A stretch of DNA of 64,000 nt from Cacconaster sp045617505 (GCA_045617505.1 JAZLIS010000107.1:1-64000); one strand, 5' to 3'; counted from the stretch's first letter, positions 30,687 to 40,154 are shown. The notes: generated by a model from the sequence alone, not told the origin. Program-made: numbers and translations.

Positions 30687-32009
30687 TTATTTTGTAAGTT
30701 CACGCATCTGCTCTATGGAGACGGTTTTGTTTTCAAGTGTAACTGCTCCCTTGAGATATCCCAGGACAAGATTATCCTCTACCCTATCTACAATTCTGTC
30801 GGCCTGCTGACGGTCGCCCAAAATCTGTTCGGCATATTTGGTGAGATGTTCATCGGGGACATTGTTCATACCGTACATAGCAAACTGGTATGCCGCGAAC
30901 TCCTTAGCCTGTCTGGTAATGTCATCCTTGGATATTTTGAGTTTCTGATCCTTCATAACCTTGGTGCGGATGATGTTCCAGCGAAAATCCTTTGCAAAGA
31001 GATCGTACTCCTTCTCGACGTCCTCCTTTGTGAACTTGCCGTCGTTTGCCACGACAATCCAACGCTTCATGAACTCATCGGGAAGAGCTACGGCAGCCTT
31101 TTCAATCAGGTACTCCTTGGCATCGACCATAAAGCGGTATTCGCTCTCCTGACTGTACTCGACAGCAAGACGTTCCTTCACCTTCGTGTCGAACTGAGCC
31201 TCATCCTCGCATAAACCCTCACCGAATATCTTGTCAAAAGTCTCCTTGGTGGCAGGGGCGTTGACAAAAGTCTTCACCTCCTTGACGGTCATTGTCCACT
31301 GTGCGGGGAGGGTGTCAAGTTCTTCCTTCTTCACTTTGAACATAGCGGCCCTGTCGGTTTCATTCGTGAAAGCTTTTGTGATATCGACCTTCTTTACGTC
31401 ATCCTTCTTCAATCCTATAAAAGATTTCTTGACTCTGCCGTCAGTAATGCTGCGAAGAGCAACGTATGCGCCCTCAACTCTGGTCTCACCCGCCTCGAAA
31501 TCGACGATGATGAAATCATCCTCTGCCGCAGCCTCACCGTTCTCCAACTGCCCGTACTGCCTGAGCAGACCGTTCTTGTAATCAGCGACCGCCTCGTCGG
31601 AAATTTCAATGGTGTAATAGGGAATCTTGTCATCCTGACCTACAGTCAGATTGACTTCAGGTGCGATGGCGATGTCGAAAGTGAATTTGAACTTGTCGGG
31701 ATTGTCCCAATCGTTCTTGATTTCCTTCTCGCTTGGCAGCGGTTCCCCAAGGATGGAAAGTTTGTTCTTCTTGATGAACTCATCAAGCCCATCGCTGATG
31801 ATAGTATTGATGGTCTCTGCGAGAGCCTGCCCTCCGTGGAGCTTTTCAATCAATGACATAGGAGCCATCCCGCGACGGAAGCCCTTTAATTCGGCCGTAC
31901 GTCTGAATTCGTTGAGTTTCTTTTTCCTGGGTTCCTCCCAATCAGTCTTGTCAATTGAAAAATCGACCGTCAGGTTAAGGTCGTCAATCTGGTGTTTTGT
32001 AACTTTCAT
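30687..32009 (-). CDS. tig: Trigger factor (ribosome-associated chaperone)
   Basis: 440 residues. The N-terminal ribosome-binding domain has the equivalent of the GFRxGxxP signature (ELKGFRRGMAPMSLI at about 40-54); a divergent FKBP-like middle (EDDFIIVDFEAG) and the long helical C-terminal arms follow. The low conservation of the middle domain is usual for Bacteroidota trigger factors. First gene of the operon with clpP and clpX, under a near-perfect promoter. Confidence 0.93.
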   Translation of the reverse strand: MKVTKHQIDDLNLTVDFSIDKTDWEEPRKKKLNEFRRTAELKGFRRGMAPMSLIEKLHGGQALAETINTIISDGLDEFIKKNKLSILGEPLPSEKEIKNDWDNPDKFKFTFDIAIAPEVNLTVGQDDKIPYYTIEISDEAVADYKNGLLRQYGQLENGEAAAEDDFIIVDFEAGETRVEGAYVALRSITDGRVKKSFIGLKKDDVKKVDITKAFTNETDRAAMFKVKKEELDTLPAQWTMTVKEVKTFVNAPATKETFDKIFGEGLCEDEAQFDTKVKERLAVEYSQESEYRFMVDAKEYLIEKAAVALPDEFMKRWIVVANDGKFTKEDVEKEYDLFAKDFRWNIIRTKVMKDQKLKISKDDITRQAKEFAAYQFAMYGMNNVPDEHLTKYAEQILGDRQQADRIVDRVEDNLVLGYLKGAVTLENKTVSIEQMRELTK

Positions 32010-32043
32010 TATTGTTTGTTTTTATATTGCAAAGTGAAGTCCG

Positions 32044-32074
32044 CAAAGTTATTAAAATATAACTATTCCGCAAA
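32044..32074 (-). promoter_or_regulatory. tig-clpP-clpX promoter
   Basis: Minus strand: TTTG (32074-32071), 19-bp spacer, TAACTTTG (32051-32044). Both elements match consensus exactly, the best promoter on the minus strand in this window. Confidence 0.75.
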
Positions 32075-32111
32075 AAATAGATGGCCATGCACAGCATCCG
32101 GGGAAAAGAAA

Positions 32112-32143
32112 TTTGGAAAACTGAAAAAAAGATTTTAAATTTG
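32112..32143 (+). promoter_or_regulatory. Promoter of initiator tRNA
   Basis: TTTG (32112-32115), 20-bp spacer, TAAATTTG (32136-32143), exact consensus, ending 10 bp before the mature tRNA. Confidence 0.75.
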
Positions 32144-32153
32144 CAGTCCACAT

Positions 32154-32229
<76 letters not shown>

Positions 32230-32232
32230 CGA

Positions 32233-32262
32233 AGCCGGCTTTCGAGTCGGCCTTTCTTTTAC
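32233..32262 (+). terminator. Terminator of the initiator tRNA
   Basis: GCCGGCT TTCG AGTCGGC: 7-bp stem with a stable TTCG tetraloop followed by CTTTCTTTT. It runs 4 nt into the 3' end of convergent tilS. Confidence 0.7.
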
Positions 32263-33563
32263 TCCTTGTCAATCACAGTGATTTTCAGCACTTTCGTAGT
32301 ATTTGACGTGACCTTGAAACGGTCGTCTATCCTGTAGGGGGCGATGCAGATGATTGTTCCGGAAGCGTCGCACACCACCGCTTGACGGCTTTTGCCATAA
32401 AGGTCTATCTTCTGCTCGGCCAGAAAGTCATTCACCAGCTTCGACCCCTTCATACCCAGAGGACGAAATCTATCCCCGGCACCCGGTTCCCTGACAGAAA
32501 GGGGGAACTGCACCCTGTCTGCATCCAGATACTGGACATCCGACGGTGCCTCTGCAGGATTGAAGCCTTCGGGCACATCCCTGACCTCGAAGACAACTTC
32601 AGGCAAAGCCCCGCCGGCCAGCGGATAAACCTTGATGAATCCCCTGTCCTTCACGGCAATGTGGGAGGATGTTCTGAAACTCAAGCCAGTCCGCCCGTCA
32701 AGGGATTTCAGGATATCTTCCAGCTGGGATTCGTTGAATCCGCAACGGTCAAGCAGCCTGAAAAGCCAGTAGTCACCATACTTTTCCCTCTTGAGAACTT
32801 CGACATCAATCTTCAGGACACCCTCTTCGCGGAAGAAGAGGTTTCCCTGTTTTGAATCAAGCATATCCGAGAGCAAATCGTCAATCCTTGAGAACCGCCC
32901 GGCCTCCTTTGCCGCAGTATTCAGAAAGGATGGATTTATTTTGCAAAATTCAGGGAAAACATTGTTTCTCAACCTGTTTCGGGAGAACTCACTCTCCGCG
33001 TTGGTGGAATCTGTCCTGAAGGCAATCCCGGAAGCCGCCGCATACTCCATAATCTCCTTCCTTGAAAAATCAAGCATAGGTCTGATAATCCGGCCATTGA
33101 CGGGACGAATACCACACAGGCCGCGAAGCCCCGTCCCGCGCAGGAGATTGAGATACATTGTTTCGACAGAATCGTTGAGATTGTGGGCCACGGCAATGAA
33201 GTCAAACCCATTGACCCCCGCCAACTCTTCAAACCAGCCATACCGCAATTCGCGGGCGGCCATCTCTATTGATATGCCCTTCCCGGAAGCATACTTTTCA
33301 GTTTCGACTCTCCGGCTGAAGAAACGCACCCCCGATTTCAAGCACCATTCCCCCACAAAAGTCTCATCACCGTCGCTCTCATCCCCCCTGAGAGAGAAAT
33401 TCATATGAGCAACGGCAAAATCGCACAATCCGCAGCCGGCAAACAATGTTGTCATCACCATAGAATCCACCCCTCCACTCACGGCAAGAAGCACCTTCGG
33501 CCTCTCCGCAGCGGAAGAGAGCAGTTTCCCGAGTCCTTCTTCAAATGCCTGCCGGGAAAGCAT
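32259..33563 (-). CDS. tilS: tRNA(Ile)-lysidine synthase
   Basis: 434 residues. PP-loop ATP pyrophosphatase motif SGGVDSM (about 30-36), IAVAHNLNDSVETMYLNLLRGTG characteristic of TilS, GIRPVNGRIIRPMLDFSR, and a C-terminal substrate-binding domain ending with the TilS_C region (FRPLGMKGSKLVNDFL). It converts C34 of the CAU-anticodon tRNA-Ile to lysidine so that it reads AUA; essential in most bacteria. Lies 5 bp after the DUF3078 gene start side, same strand. Confidence 0.95.
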   Translation of the reverse strand: MLSRQAFEEGLGKLLSSAAERPKVLLAVSGGVDSMVMTTLFAGCGLCDFAVAHMNFSLRGDESDGDETFVGEWCLKSGVRFFSRRVETEKYASGKGISIEMAARELRYGWFEELAGVNGFDFIAVAHNLNDSVETMYLNLLRGTGLRGLCGIRPVNGRIIRPMLDFSRKEIMEYAAASGIAFRTDSTNAESEFSRNRLRNNVFPEFCKINPSFLNTAAKEAGRFSRIDDLLSDMLDSKQGNLFFREEGVLKIDVEVLKREKYGDYWLFRLLDRCGFNESQLEDILKSLDGRTGLSFRTSSHIAVKDRGFIKVYPLAGGALPEVVFEVRDVPEGFNPAEAPSDVQYLDADRVQFPLSVREPGAGDRFRPLGMKGSKLVNDFLAEQKIDLYGKSRQAVVCDASGTIICIAPYRIDDRFKVTSNTTKVLKITVIDKE

Positions 33564-33568
33564 AGTCC

Positions 33569-34468
33569 TTATCTTTTTGAGCCTATTGCGTATGTAAGAC
33601 CGACTGTGAACAGTTCCTTGAACTGGACACCGGGCGCCGTATATACCTCTCCCTGCTTGCTCTTCTTCTGAATCATCACATTGTCATCGTAAATCAGGTT
33701 GGTTCTGAGAGTAACGGAGAACCATCTGGTCACTTTAGCCTCAACGTTGGCATCCCAAGTCACCTTGATATTCTGCGGTTTGTTCAGATAGTCGGAGAAA
33801 AGCATCAGCGTAGTGCCGAAATTGAAGTTGGAGACATTAAGCCTCGCGTCAATCTTCACCTGAGCACCGAGTTCAAACCGGCAGAACTGATCCTCTGCGT
33901 TACCATATTTGGTACGCAGTTCGGGAATATTGACCATCACCGTCTTTCCCGTAAGAGGCGCCACGTTGATGGAAACGTTCTTGAACGGGTTGTAATCGAT
34001 ACCGAGACCGAGAGACATATTGGCAGGAGCAAAGAAGTTTGAAACCACCACATCATCGGTATATCCGGCCGCAAACTGGGTACGCAGGTTATATACCGCT
34101 GAAAGGTAGAGCTTTTCCGCAGCCTTGTAACCAAATTTGCTGTCAAGGATTATGCGGTCGTCGTTTTTCTTGTAGCCGGTCTCGAAAGACTGGATAAAAC
34201 CGTATCCCACCTGAAGCTGGTTGCTCCATATAATCTTATCCTTTGAATAATTGGCCACCAGATCCGCGAAGGTATTCAGAGAAATCTGACCATATCCTCC
34301 AGCCGCCCAGTTGGTGAGAGATAGTTGGGAAAAACCCACCGTCACAGCAGCTCCGGTTTGCCAATATTTGGGCTTTATCATAGCCAGAGAGTCCTCCTTC
34401 GTCATTCCGGAAGCAATGGCGGGCACTCCCAAAACAAAAAGCAAAAGGGTATAAATCAGTCTTTTCAT
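33569..34468 (-). CDS. DUF3078 outer-membrane beta-barrel protein
   Basis: 299 residues from ATG at 34468 (MKRLIYTLLLF); a longer reading from 34507 runs into proS and is rejected. Signal peptide about 1-20. The mature part is alternating polar/aromatic beta strands with GFSQLSLTNWAAGGYGQISLNTFADL near its start, the hallmark of DUF3078, and a closing strand LFTVGLTYAIGSKR. Predicted small outer-membrane barrel, function unknown. Between proS and tilS, all co-oriented; probably co-transcribed with tilS. Confidence 0.82.
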   Translation of the reverse strand: MKRLIYTLLLFVLGVPAIASGMTKEDSLAMIKPKYWQTGAAVTVGFSQLSLTNWAAGGYGQISLNTFADLVANYSKDKIIWSNQLQVGYGFIQSFETGYKKNDDRIILDSKFGYKAAEKLYLSAVYNLRTQFAAGYTDDVVVSNFFAPANMSLGLGIDYNPFKNVSINVAPLTGKTVMVNIPELRTKYGNAEDQFCRFELGAQVKIDARLNVSNFNFGTTLMLFSDYLNKPQNIKVTWDANVEAKVTRWFSVTLRTNLIYDDNVMIQKKSKQGEVYTAPGVQFKELFTVGLTYAIGSKR

Positions 34469-34490
34469 ATCGGTAATGGTATTATTGGTA

Positions 34491-35981
34491 TCAATATGCT
34501 CTGGCAAAAATCACTCTGCGATGTGAAGGCTTGCCGCTATAGACGCATTGGCCTTCCTCTTCACATACGCAGGAGTCAATGGGGATACAACGTATTGTTG
34601 CCTTTGTCTCCTCCTTGATTTTCTCTTCAGTTTCAGGAGTACCGTCCCAATGGCAGAGCAGGAAGCCTCCCTCCTCTATCTTCTCCTTAAATTCCTCCCA
34701 GGTGTCAACCTTGATGATATTGTTGTCCCGGAACTGAAGAGCCTTGGCATACATATTCTTTTGTATCTCATCAAGCAAGGTGTGGATATGATTTGCAAGC
34801 CCCTGCTGGGGAACGCTCTCCTTTGTCGAAAGGTCACGACGTGCAAGTTCGACGTTACCGGCCTCCAGATCGCGGGGGCCTATTACCACGCGGACGGGCA
34901 CTCCCTTGAGCTCCCACTCAGCGAACTTGAAGCCGGGACGAAGGTTGTCACGGTTATCTATCCTGACACTTATGCCCCTCTCCTCCATCTCCTTCTTCAA
35001 CTGCTCCATACGCGCTACGATTGCATTCTTCTCATCATCGGTCTTGAAGATGGGCACCATAACCACCTGTATCGGAGCCAGCGCCGGAGGAAGCACCAGG
35101 CCGTTGTTGTCGGAATGACACATTATCAGGGCACCCATAAGACGGGTTGAAACGCCCCAGGAGGTGGCCCATACATAATCCAGCTTGCCCTCCTTGTTGG
35201 CATACTGAACCTCGAACGCCTTGGCGAAATTCTGCCCGAGGAAATGGGATGTTCCGGCCTGAAGAGCCTTCCCGTCCTGCATCATAGCCTCGATGCTGTA
35301 CGTATCAACCGCGCCGGCAAAACGCTCGGTCTCGGACTTGTGGCCCACAACAACCGGCATCGCCATATATTCGCGGGCGAACTTTGCATAGACTCCGACC
35401 ATCCTTTGAGCCTCCTCGATTGCCTCAATCTCGGTTGCGTGGGCGGTATGCCCCTCCTGCCAGAGGAATTCCGCAGTCCTGAGGAACAGACGGGTGCGCA
35501 TCTCCCAGCGGACAACGTTGGCCCACTGGTTGCAGAGAATCGGAAGATCTCTCCAGGATTTAATCCAGTTTTTATATGTGTTCCAGATTATGGTCTCGGA
35601 CGTGGGGCGGACGACAAGTTCCTCCTCCAACTTTGCGTCCGGATCAACGACTACTCCCTTTCCGTCCGGGCTGAGCTTCAGGCGATGGTGAGTCACAACC
35701 GCACATTCCTTTGCGAAACCCTCGACGTGCTCGGCCTCACGGCTCAGAAAAGATTTGGGAATGAACAGGGGGAAGTAGGCATTCTGATGCCCGGTTTCCT
35801 TGAACATCCTGTCAAGCTGATGCTGCATTTTTTCCCAGATTGCATAGCCGTAGGGCTTGATTACCATACAGCCCCTTACAGCGGACTGTTCCGCCAGATC
35901 CGCCTTCACTACAAGATTATTGTACCACTTGGAATAATCCTCTTCCCTGTTGGTCACTTCCTTATTTGAAATCTCCGCCAT
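34491..35981 (-). CDS. proS: Prolyl-tRNA synthetase, archaeal/eukaryote-like type
   Basis: 496 residues, class II synthetase without the bacterial editing insertion. Motif 2 region with RWEMRTRLFLRTAEFLWQEGHTAHAT, motif 1 VIKPYGYAIWEKMQ, and an anticodon-binding domain (VVMVPIF...; GVPVRVVIGPRDLEAGNVELARRD). The C-terminal zinc-like domain ends CVCEEEGQCVYSGKPSHRRVIFARAY, the tail typical of the archaeal/eukaryotic form common in Bacteroidota. Attaches proline to tRNA-Pro. Confidence 0.96.
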   Translation of the reverse strand: MAEISNKEVTNREEDYSKWYNNLVVKADLAEQSAVRGCMVIKPYGYAIWEKMQHQLDRMFKETGHQNAYFPLFIPKSFLSREAEHVEGFAKECAVVTHHRLKLSPDGKGVVVDPDAKLEEELVVRPTSETIIWNTYKNWIKSWRDLPILCNQWANVVRWEMRTRLFLRTAEFLWQEGHTAHATEIEAIEEAQRMVGVYAKFAREYMAMPVVVGHKSETERFAGAVDTYSIEAMMQDGKALQAGTSHFLGQNFAKAFEVQYANKEGKLDYVWATSWGVSTRLMGALIMCHSDNNGLVLPPALAPIQVVMVPIFKTDDEKNAIVARMEQLKKEMEERGISVRIDNRDNLRPGFKFAEWELKGVPVRVVIGPRDLEAGNVELARRDLSTKESVPQQGLANHIHTLLDEIQKNMYAKALQFRDNNIIKVDTWEEFKEKIEEGGFLLCHWDGTPETEEKIKEETKATIRCIPIDSCVCEEEGQCVYSGKPSHRRVIFARAY

Positions 35982-36017
35982 ATTTGTATTGGTATGGATG
36001 TTGCTTTAATTATTTAT

Positions 36018-36033
36018 TATATTTGCAAAAGTA
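36018..36033. promoter_or_regulatory. Back-to-back -7 elements between proS and the lipoprotein gene
   Basis: TATATTTG (36018-36025, plus) abuts TACTTTTG (36033-36026, minus). Both are perfect TAnnTTTG matches. Same composite as at 24456-24471. Confidence 0.55.
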
Positions 36034-36061
36034 CAAATAATACTGACACAGGAGGTAAAAA

Positions 36062-37042
36062 ATGAACAACAAACTTTTCGCAATTATCACTTTGTTGACC
36101 GCCATTTTGCTAACAAGCTCTTGTGTATCTACAAGATACTACTCGTCAGCAACTTATGGCGACGATATCTACTACCGCCCCACTTCCGATTCCAGAGCGC
36201 GGATGGTCAGTGCAATGGTAACGGAGCAGGAGCAGAAGAAGAAAGAGGAATTCCTCGCCAAAGATGATGACGGGAATCTCTATCTGATTACAGAATATGC
36301 AAACGGAGAGAGTTATGAGACACGGCTCCACAAATTCGACAGTCCGGTCTATACCTTCTCTATCGATTTCGGTCCCTGGGGCTATCCCTGGTACAACCCG
36401 TGGTGGGGCACATACATCTACCCTTACGGGCCTCACTGGGCTTCTTTCAACTGGAGATTCGGAATCTGGTGGGATCCATGGATGAGTCCCGGGTGGTATT
36501 ATCCTCCCTACGGATACCCCTGCGGCCTCGGATGGTACACCTACAGTTATGGTTGGCATCACGGCCCCGGATGGTATCACAGGCCTGTTGTCATCGACCG
36601 CGGTCCGGTAATCAATCATCCACGCTCCTCTACGGGAGGAGGCGGAACCTACAGGCAATCCGGTTCACCCAGAGGCTCATCAACCTACAGGCAGACGGCA
36701 TCCGGCTCATATATGGGAAGAAGCGGCGGAACCAGATATTCTGTCAGCGGAACCAGCGCAAGACACGGCTCTTCTGTCTCTCAGCAGGGAACATCCGGGA
36801 CAAGGATTTCAACTTCGTCCAGCCGCAAGGCAACAAGAGTGAAGGGAAGCAGTTCCTCCTCGACCACCAGAAGTTCTTACAGCACCACCCGCAGCAGCAA
36901 TTACGGAGGTAATTACAGCAGCGGCAGCCGTTCCGGCGGCGGATATTCCGGCGGAGGCGGATACTCAGGCGGTGGTGGTGGATACAGCAGCGGTGGAAAT
37001 GCAGGAGGCGGCGGCTCGCACAGCGGCGGCGGCAGAAGATAG
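36062..37042 (+). CDS. Aromatic- and Gly/Ser-rich lipoprotein of unknown function
   Basis: 326 residues. Lipobox TSSC (Cys about 21), a short mixed segment with EQEQKKKEEFLAKDDDGNLYLI, then about residues 105-180 very rich in Trp, Tyr, Pro, Gly and His (for example WGYPWYNPWWGTY, GYPCGLGWYTYSYGWHHGPGW). The last 140 residues are low-complexity Ser/Thr/Gly/Arg ending in Gly-rich Tyr-Ser-Gly-Gly repeats. No recognised domain; similar proteins occur as hypothetical lipoproteins in Bacteroidota. The start is fixed by an unusual strong Shine-Dalgarno AGGAGG 8 nt before the ATG. A FadL-like porin gene follows after 30 bp. Confidence 0.8.
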   Translation: MNNKLFAIITLLTAILLTSSCVSTRYYSSATYGDDIYYRPTSDSRARMVSAMVTEQEQKKKEEFLAKDDDGNLYLITEYANGESYETRLHKFDSPVYTFSIDFGPWGYPWYNPWWGTYIYPYGPHWASFNWRFGIWWDPWMSPGWYYPPYGYPCGLGWYTYSYGWHHGPGWYHRPVVIDRGPVINHPRSSTGGGGTYRQSGSPRGSSTYRQTASGSYMGRSGGTRYSVSGTSARHGSSVSQQGTSGTRISTSSSRKATRVKGSSSSSTTRSSYSTTRSSNYGGNYSSGSRSGGGYSGGGGYSGGGGGYSSGGNAGGGGSHSGGGRR

Positions 37043-37072
37043 CAACATTAACGTTTCAAAATTGAGCCAAAA

Positions 37073-38611
37073 ATGAAAAGAATCACAATCCTTACCATAG
37101 CGATTGCCGTTTCGTTCGGTCTGTCGGCCCAGACCGCGGATATGGCGGTAAAAGTATCAGAGCAGCAATATGAAGGCTCCGCCAGAACTCTGGCAATGGG
37201 GAATGCTTTCACTGCGCTGGGAGGCGACATAGGCGCCCTGAGCATAAACCCCGCAAGTTCAGGGACAATGAGAAGTTCCGCATTCTCCTTCTCACCATCA
37301 ATCAATATAGCCCGCGGAAAGGCGGACTATCTGGGGATAACAACGAAGGACAATTCAACACGCTTCTCAATGGCCAATGCCGGCTTCGTCTGGAATTTCG
37401 ACACGGGTAACTATTCCGGCCTGCTGAACCTGAATCTGGGGCTCTCCTTCAACAGGAGAAACAACTACAACTCGTTTATGAGTGCCGGTGGGACCACCAG
37501 CGAATCTTCGATGCTGAGCGCCATCGCCCACAACCTGTACGGCACGCCATACACCGCCCTTGAGAAGAGCAACGGCTATGACCCTTTCAACAACACTGCG
37601 CTCAGCTGGCCCTCCATCCTCGCCTGGAACACATACCTTCTGGCAACGGTAGATCCTTTCACCGACGATGAATATATGTCATCGACCGAGAATCTGGACG
37701 AAGAGACCTACGAACTCTCCATACCGGCGGACCTGAAACAGACATTCAACCGCAATTCATACGGAGGGGCAAATGAATTCACCATCAATCTGGGTTCAAA
37801 TATCTCCGATATACTCTACCTTGGCGTAAACCTGAATTTCACTACTGTCGATTACACCTACGAAGAGAATTTCAATGAAGCGGCCATTGACAGCAGGCTG
37901 TTTCAGGACGGGTTCGTCCAGATGAACCACAATACCTGGCTTACGGTGAAAGGTTCCGGCTTCGACGCCAAGTTCGGCGCAATTCTCACTCCGGTCAAAG
38001 GCTTGAGAATCGGAGCCACATTCACCACTCCAACGTCATACAGACTTACAGACACTTGGGCCAACGGTATGACTTCCGAATTCAACAACGGCAAGAGATA
38101 CTCGATGAACTCACCTACAGGGACATACAGTTACCGTATGACTTCGCCCCTGCGTTTCGGAGTCGGTCTGGCATACGTGTTCAACAAGGCGCTCATCAGT
38201 TTCGACTATGAACGGGTTGACTACTCCACAGCAAAACTACGCTCGGACAACAACAGCATAGAGTCCGCCATTGAACTGGAGAACGACATTATCCGTCAAT
38301 ACTACGGAGCCTCCAATATCATCCGCGTGGGTGGTGAAGTGTGGTGTTCTGACAAACTTGCTCTCAGAGCCGGTTATGCCCAATACGGCGCAACCTCCGA
38401 ATATGAGACAAGTGACAGATTCATCAGCGGAGGTCTGGGATGCCGGCTCAGCAAGGCCAGTTCACTGGATTTCACCTATCAGCACAGGATGAACCAGAAA
38501 TACGACTTCACAATATACGACTATGACGAGCCCTGTGACCTGAAGGGGCCGACAGGCAATGTGGCCTATTCGGGCAGCAGGTTCATCCTTTCATACACGC
38601 TCAAATTCTGA
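37073..38611 (+). CDS. OmpP1/FadL-like outer-membrane transport protein
   Basis: 512 residues. Signal peptide 1-19 (FGLSAQ). The N-terminal hatch-like region is typical of the FadL/TodX family in Bacteroidota: EGSARTLAMGNAFTALGGDIGALSINPAS. A beta-barrel follows with many alternating strands, ending in a C-terminal Phe (ILSYTLKF), as in outer-membrane barrels. Predicted to take up hydrophobic substrates; ligand unknown. Follows the aromatic-rich lipoprotein by 30 bp; likely co-transcribed. Confidence 0.88.
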   Translation: MKRITILTIAIAVSFGLSAQTADMAVKVSEQQYEGSARTLAMGNAFTALGGDIGALSINPASSGTMRSSAFSFSPSINIARGKADYLGITTKDNSTRFSMANAGFVWNFDTGNYSGLLNLNLGLSFNRRNNYNSFMSAGGTTSESSMLSAIAHNLYGTPYTALEKSNGYDPFNNTALSWPSILAWNTYLLATVDPFTDDEYMSSTENLDEETYELSIPADLKQTFNRNSYGGANEFTINLGSNISDILYLGVNLNFTTVDYTYEENFNEAAIDSRLFQDGFVQMNHNTWLTVKGSGFDAKFGAILTPVKGLRIGATFTTPTSYRLTDTWANGMTSEFNNGKRYSMNSPTGTYSYRMTSPLRFGVGLAYVFNKALISFDYERVDYSTAKLRSDNNSIESAIELENDIIRQYYGASNIIRVGGEVWCSDKLALRAGYAQYGATSEYETSDRFISGGLGCRLSKASSLDFTYQHRMNQKYDFTIYDYDEPCDLKGPTGNVAYSGSRFILSYTLKF

Positions 38612-38617
38612 TTCCGT

Positions 38618-39139
38618 TCAATAGAGCAGGATGCCGGCCAGTGCCGAAAGAGCGATAAGCAGCATCGTATCCACTTTCAGGAAGGTGGCAACAGCGCAGA
38701 CGATGAAAATCCCGAAGCTTTTGAAATCCACAAAAGTTTCGGGATTTGCAAATGAGAGTGCCGCTGCTCCTATCATTCCGCAGACCACCGGATTCATCCA
38801 GGAAAGAGCCCCCTTCATGATCCTGCTTTTCTGCAGTTTGTTATAGAAAAGGACGATTGCCACCATTATTGTAAGAGGGGGCAGACACACCGCAAAAGTA
38901 GCCAATATGCTCCCCAATACACTCCCGGTGACAGTATATCCGACGTATGTCGCGCAGTTTACCGCAATCGGCCCCGGAGTCATCTGACTTACGGCGACAA
39001 TATCCGCCAGTTGGCCTGATGTCAACCACCCGTGTCGGCTCACAATTTCGTTCTGAATCAGGGAAATCATTGCGTAACCGCCCCCAAATCCGAAAAAACC
39101 TATCTTGAGGTATGAGAAGAAAAGCTGCAGATATATCAT
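38618..39139 (-). CDS. Chromate transporter, half-size subunit
   Basis: 173 residues from ATG at 39139 (MIYLQLFFSYLK); the longer reading to 39259 lies inside the upstream gene. CHR family motifs: FFGFGGGYAMISLIQNEIV (FGGG) and VSQMTPGPIAVNCATYVGY. Half-size CHR proteins work as pairs of opposite topology; the partner is the next gene upstream, overlapping by 4 bp (ATGA). CHR proteins export chromate in some bacteria; in gut Bacteroidales the native substrate is uncertain. Confidence 0.88.
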   Translation of the reverse strand: MIYLQLFFSYLKIGFFGFGGGYAMISLIQNEIVSRHGWLTSGQLADIVAVSQMTPGPIAVNCATYVGYTVTGSVLGSILATFAVCLPPLTIMVAIVLFYNKLQKSRIMKGALSWMNPVVCGMIGAAALSFANPETFVDFKSFGIFIVCAVATFLKVDTMLLIALSALAGILLY

Positions 39140-39663
39140 TTGCCGTAAAGAGCCATAGTTATGCCGAGCAGAGCCGCACCGAGAAGGAGCCAGACGGGGG
39201 ATACACCGATAAAAAAGACAACACACACCACTACAATGGCCAAACCCCTGAACCACCATCCCAGACGCACCAGCATCTTCAAAAAAGGGACAGCAATCAG
39301 GGCAACGACGGCCGGTCTGATTCCCTTGAAAGCTGATGCCACTACCGGATTTTCCTGATATCCGTCAAGAAAGAGAGCAATCAGGAGTATTATCACAAAT
39401 GACGGAAGCACCGCACCGAGAACCGAGGCGACAGCCCCGGGAAAGCCTTTCATCTTATAGCCGACAAAAACGGCAGTATTGAGCGAAAAGGGGCCGGGAG
39501 CCCCCTGGGCAAGAGTGAATCTGTCATAGAAATCATCCTTTTCAAACCATTTCTTCTTTTCCACAACCTCTCTCTCTATCATCGGAATCATCGCATAACC
39601 GGCTCCGAAGGTAAAGGCTCCTATTTTAAGAAAAGTCCAGAAAAGTTCCAGAACAAGTTTCAT
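39136..39663 (-). CDS. Chromate transporter, half-size subunit (partner)
   Basis: 175 residues, CHR family: GAFTFGAGYAMIPMIEREVVEKKKW and the LAQGAPGPFSLNTAVFVGYKMKG motif, five or six membrane segments. It overlaps the second half-transporter by 4 bp and is itself overlapped by 4 bp by the DUF4252 gene, so all three are translationally coupled. Confidence 0.88.
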   Translation of the reverse strand: MKLVLELFWTFLKIGAFTFGAGYAMIPMIEREVVEKKKWFEKDDFYDRFTLAQGAPGPFSLNTAVFVGYKMKGFPGAVASVLGAVLPSFVIILLIALFLDGYQENPVVASAFKGIRPAVVALIAVPFLKMLVRLGWWFRGLAIVVVCVVFFIGVSPVWLLLGAALLGITMALYGK

Positions 39664-40154
39664 TTCCTATTGGATTTCTTCTCCTCAATGAGGTTCATAA
39701 TACGTTCAACGTCAGCATCACACGCAATCTTCATCGCCACAAGCCCGCCATCCTTGCAAGCATATATGACAAAATCCACGATTCTGTCACCGTCCATCTT
39801 GCAGAGGAAGTCGGAATTCTCCTCAAGGACGGCAGAGGAAACAGTCCGAACACTGACGTAGGTGGAATCGGCGCACAATAAAGCAAGTTCCTCAAGTGTA
39901 CGGCCCTTGTCAACCGGAGAGTCCTCACCGATCTGGAACATATCCATCTGCTTCAGATTGAGGGCATCAAAGAGGCGCCTGGTCTCCTTGTCCAGCCCCA
40001 GAAAGGGCTTCATCAGATTGAATGTCTTTTTGGAAAGGGTGATATAGGTGACCCCTTCCACATTCGAATAGTTTTTAAACAAATCGCCCGCATCCCCGGC
40101 ATACGCTCCCAAGGAAAACACGACTGCACATACCAACAGCACAAATCTTTTCAT
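39660..40154 (-). CDS. DUF4252 exported protein
   Basis: 164 residues. Signal peptide about 1-19 (SLGAYA) then a compact alpha/beta domain: YSNVEGVTYITLSKKTFNLMKPF, a LKQMDMFQI strand and DFVIYACKDGGLVAMKIACDADVERIMNL near the end, matching DUF4252 proteins of Bacteroidota. Function unknown; they often sit with ECF sigma factor or anti-sigma genes, but here the partner is the chromate-type transporter pair. Confidence 0.75.
   Translation of the reverse strand: MKRFVLLVCAVVFSLGAYAGDAGDLFKNYSNVEGVTYITLSKKTFNLMKPFLGLDKETRRLFDALNLKQMDMFQIGEDSPVDKGRTLEELALLCADSTYVSVRTVSSAVLEENSDFLCKMDGDRIVDFVIYACKDGGLVAMKIACDADVERIMNLIEEKKSNRK

Noticed and set aside
30129..31214. 361-codon plus-strand ORF
   Set aside because: Antisense to clpP and tig, both certain genes.
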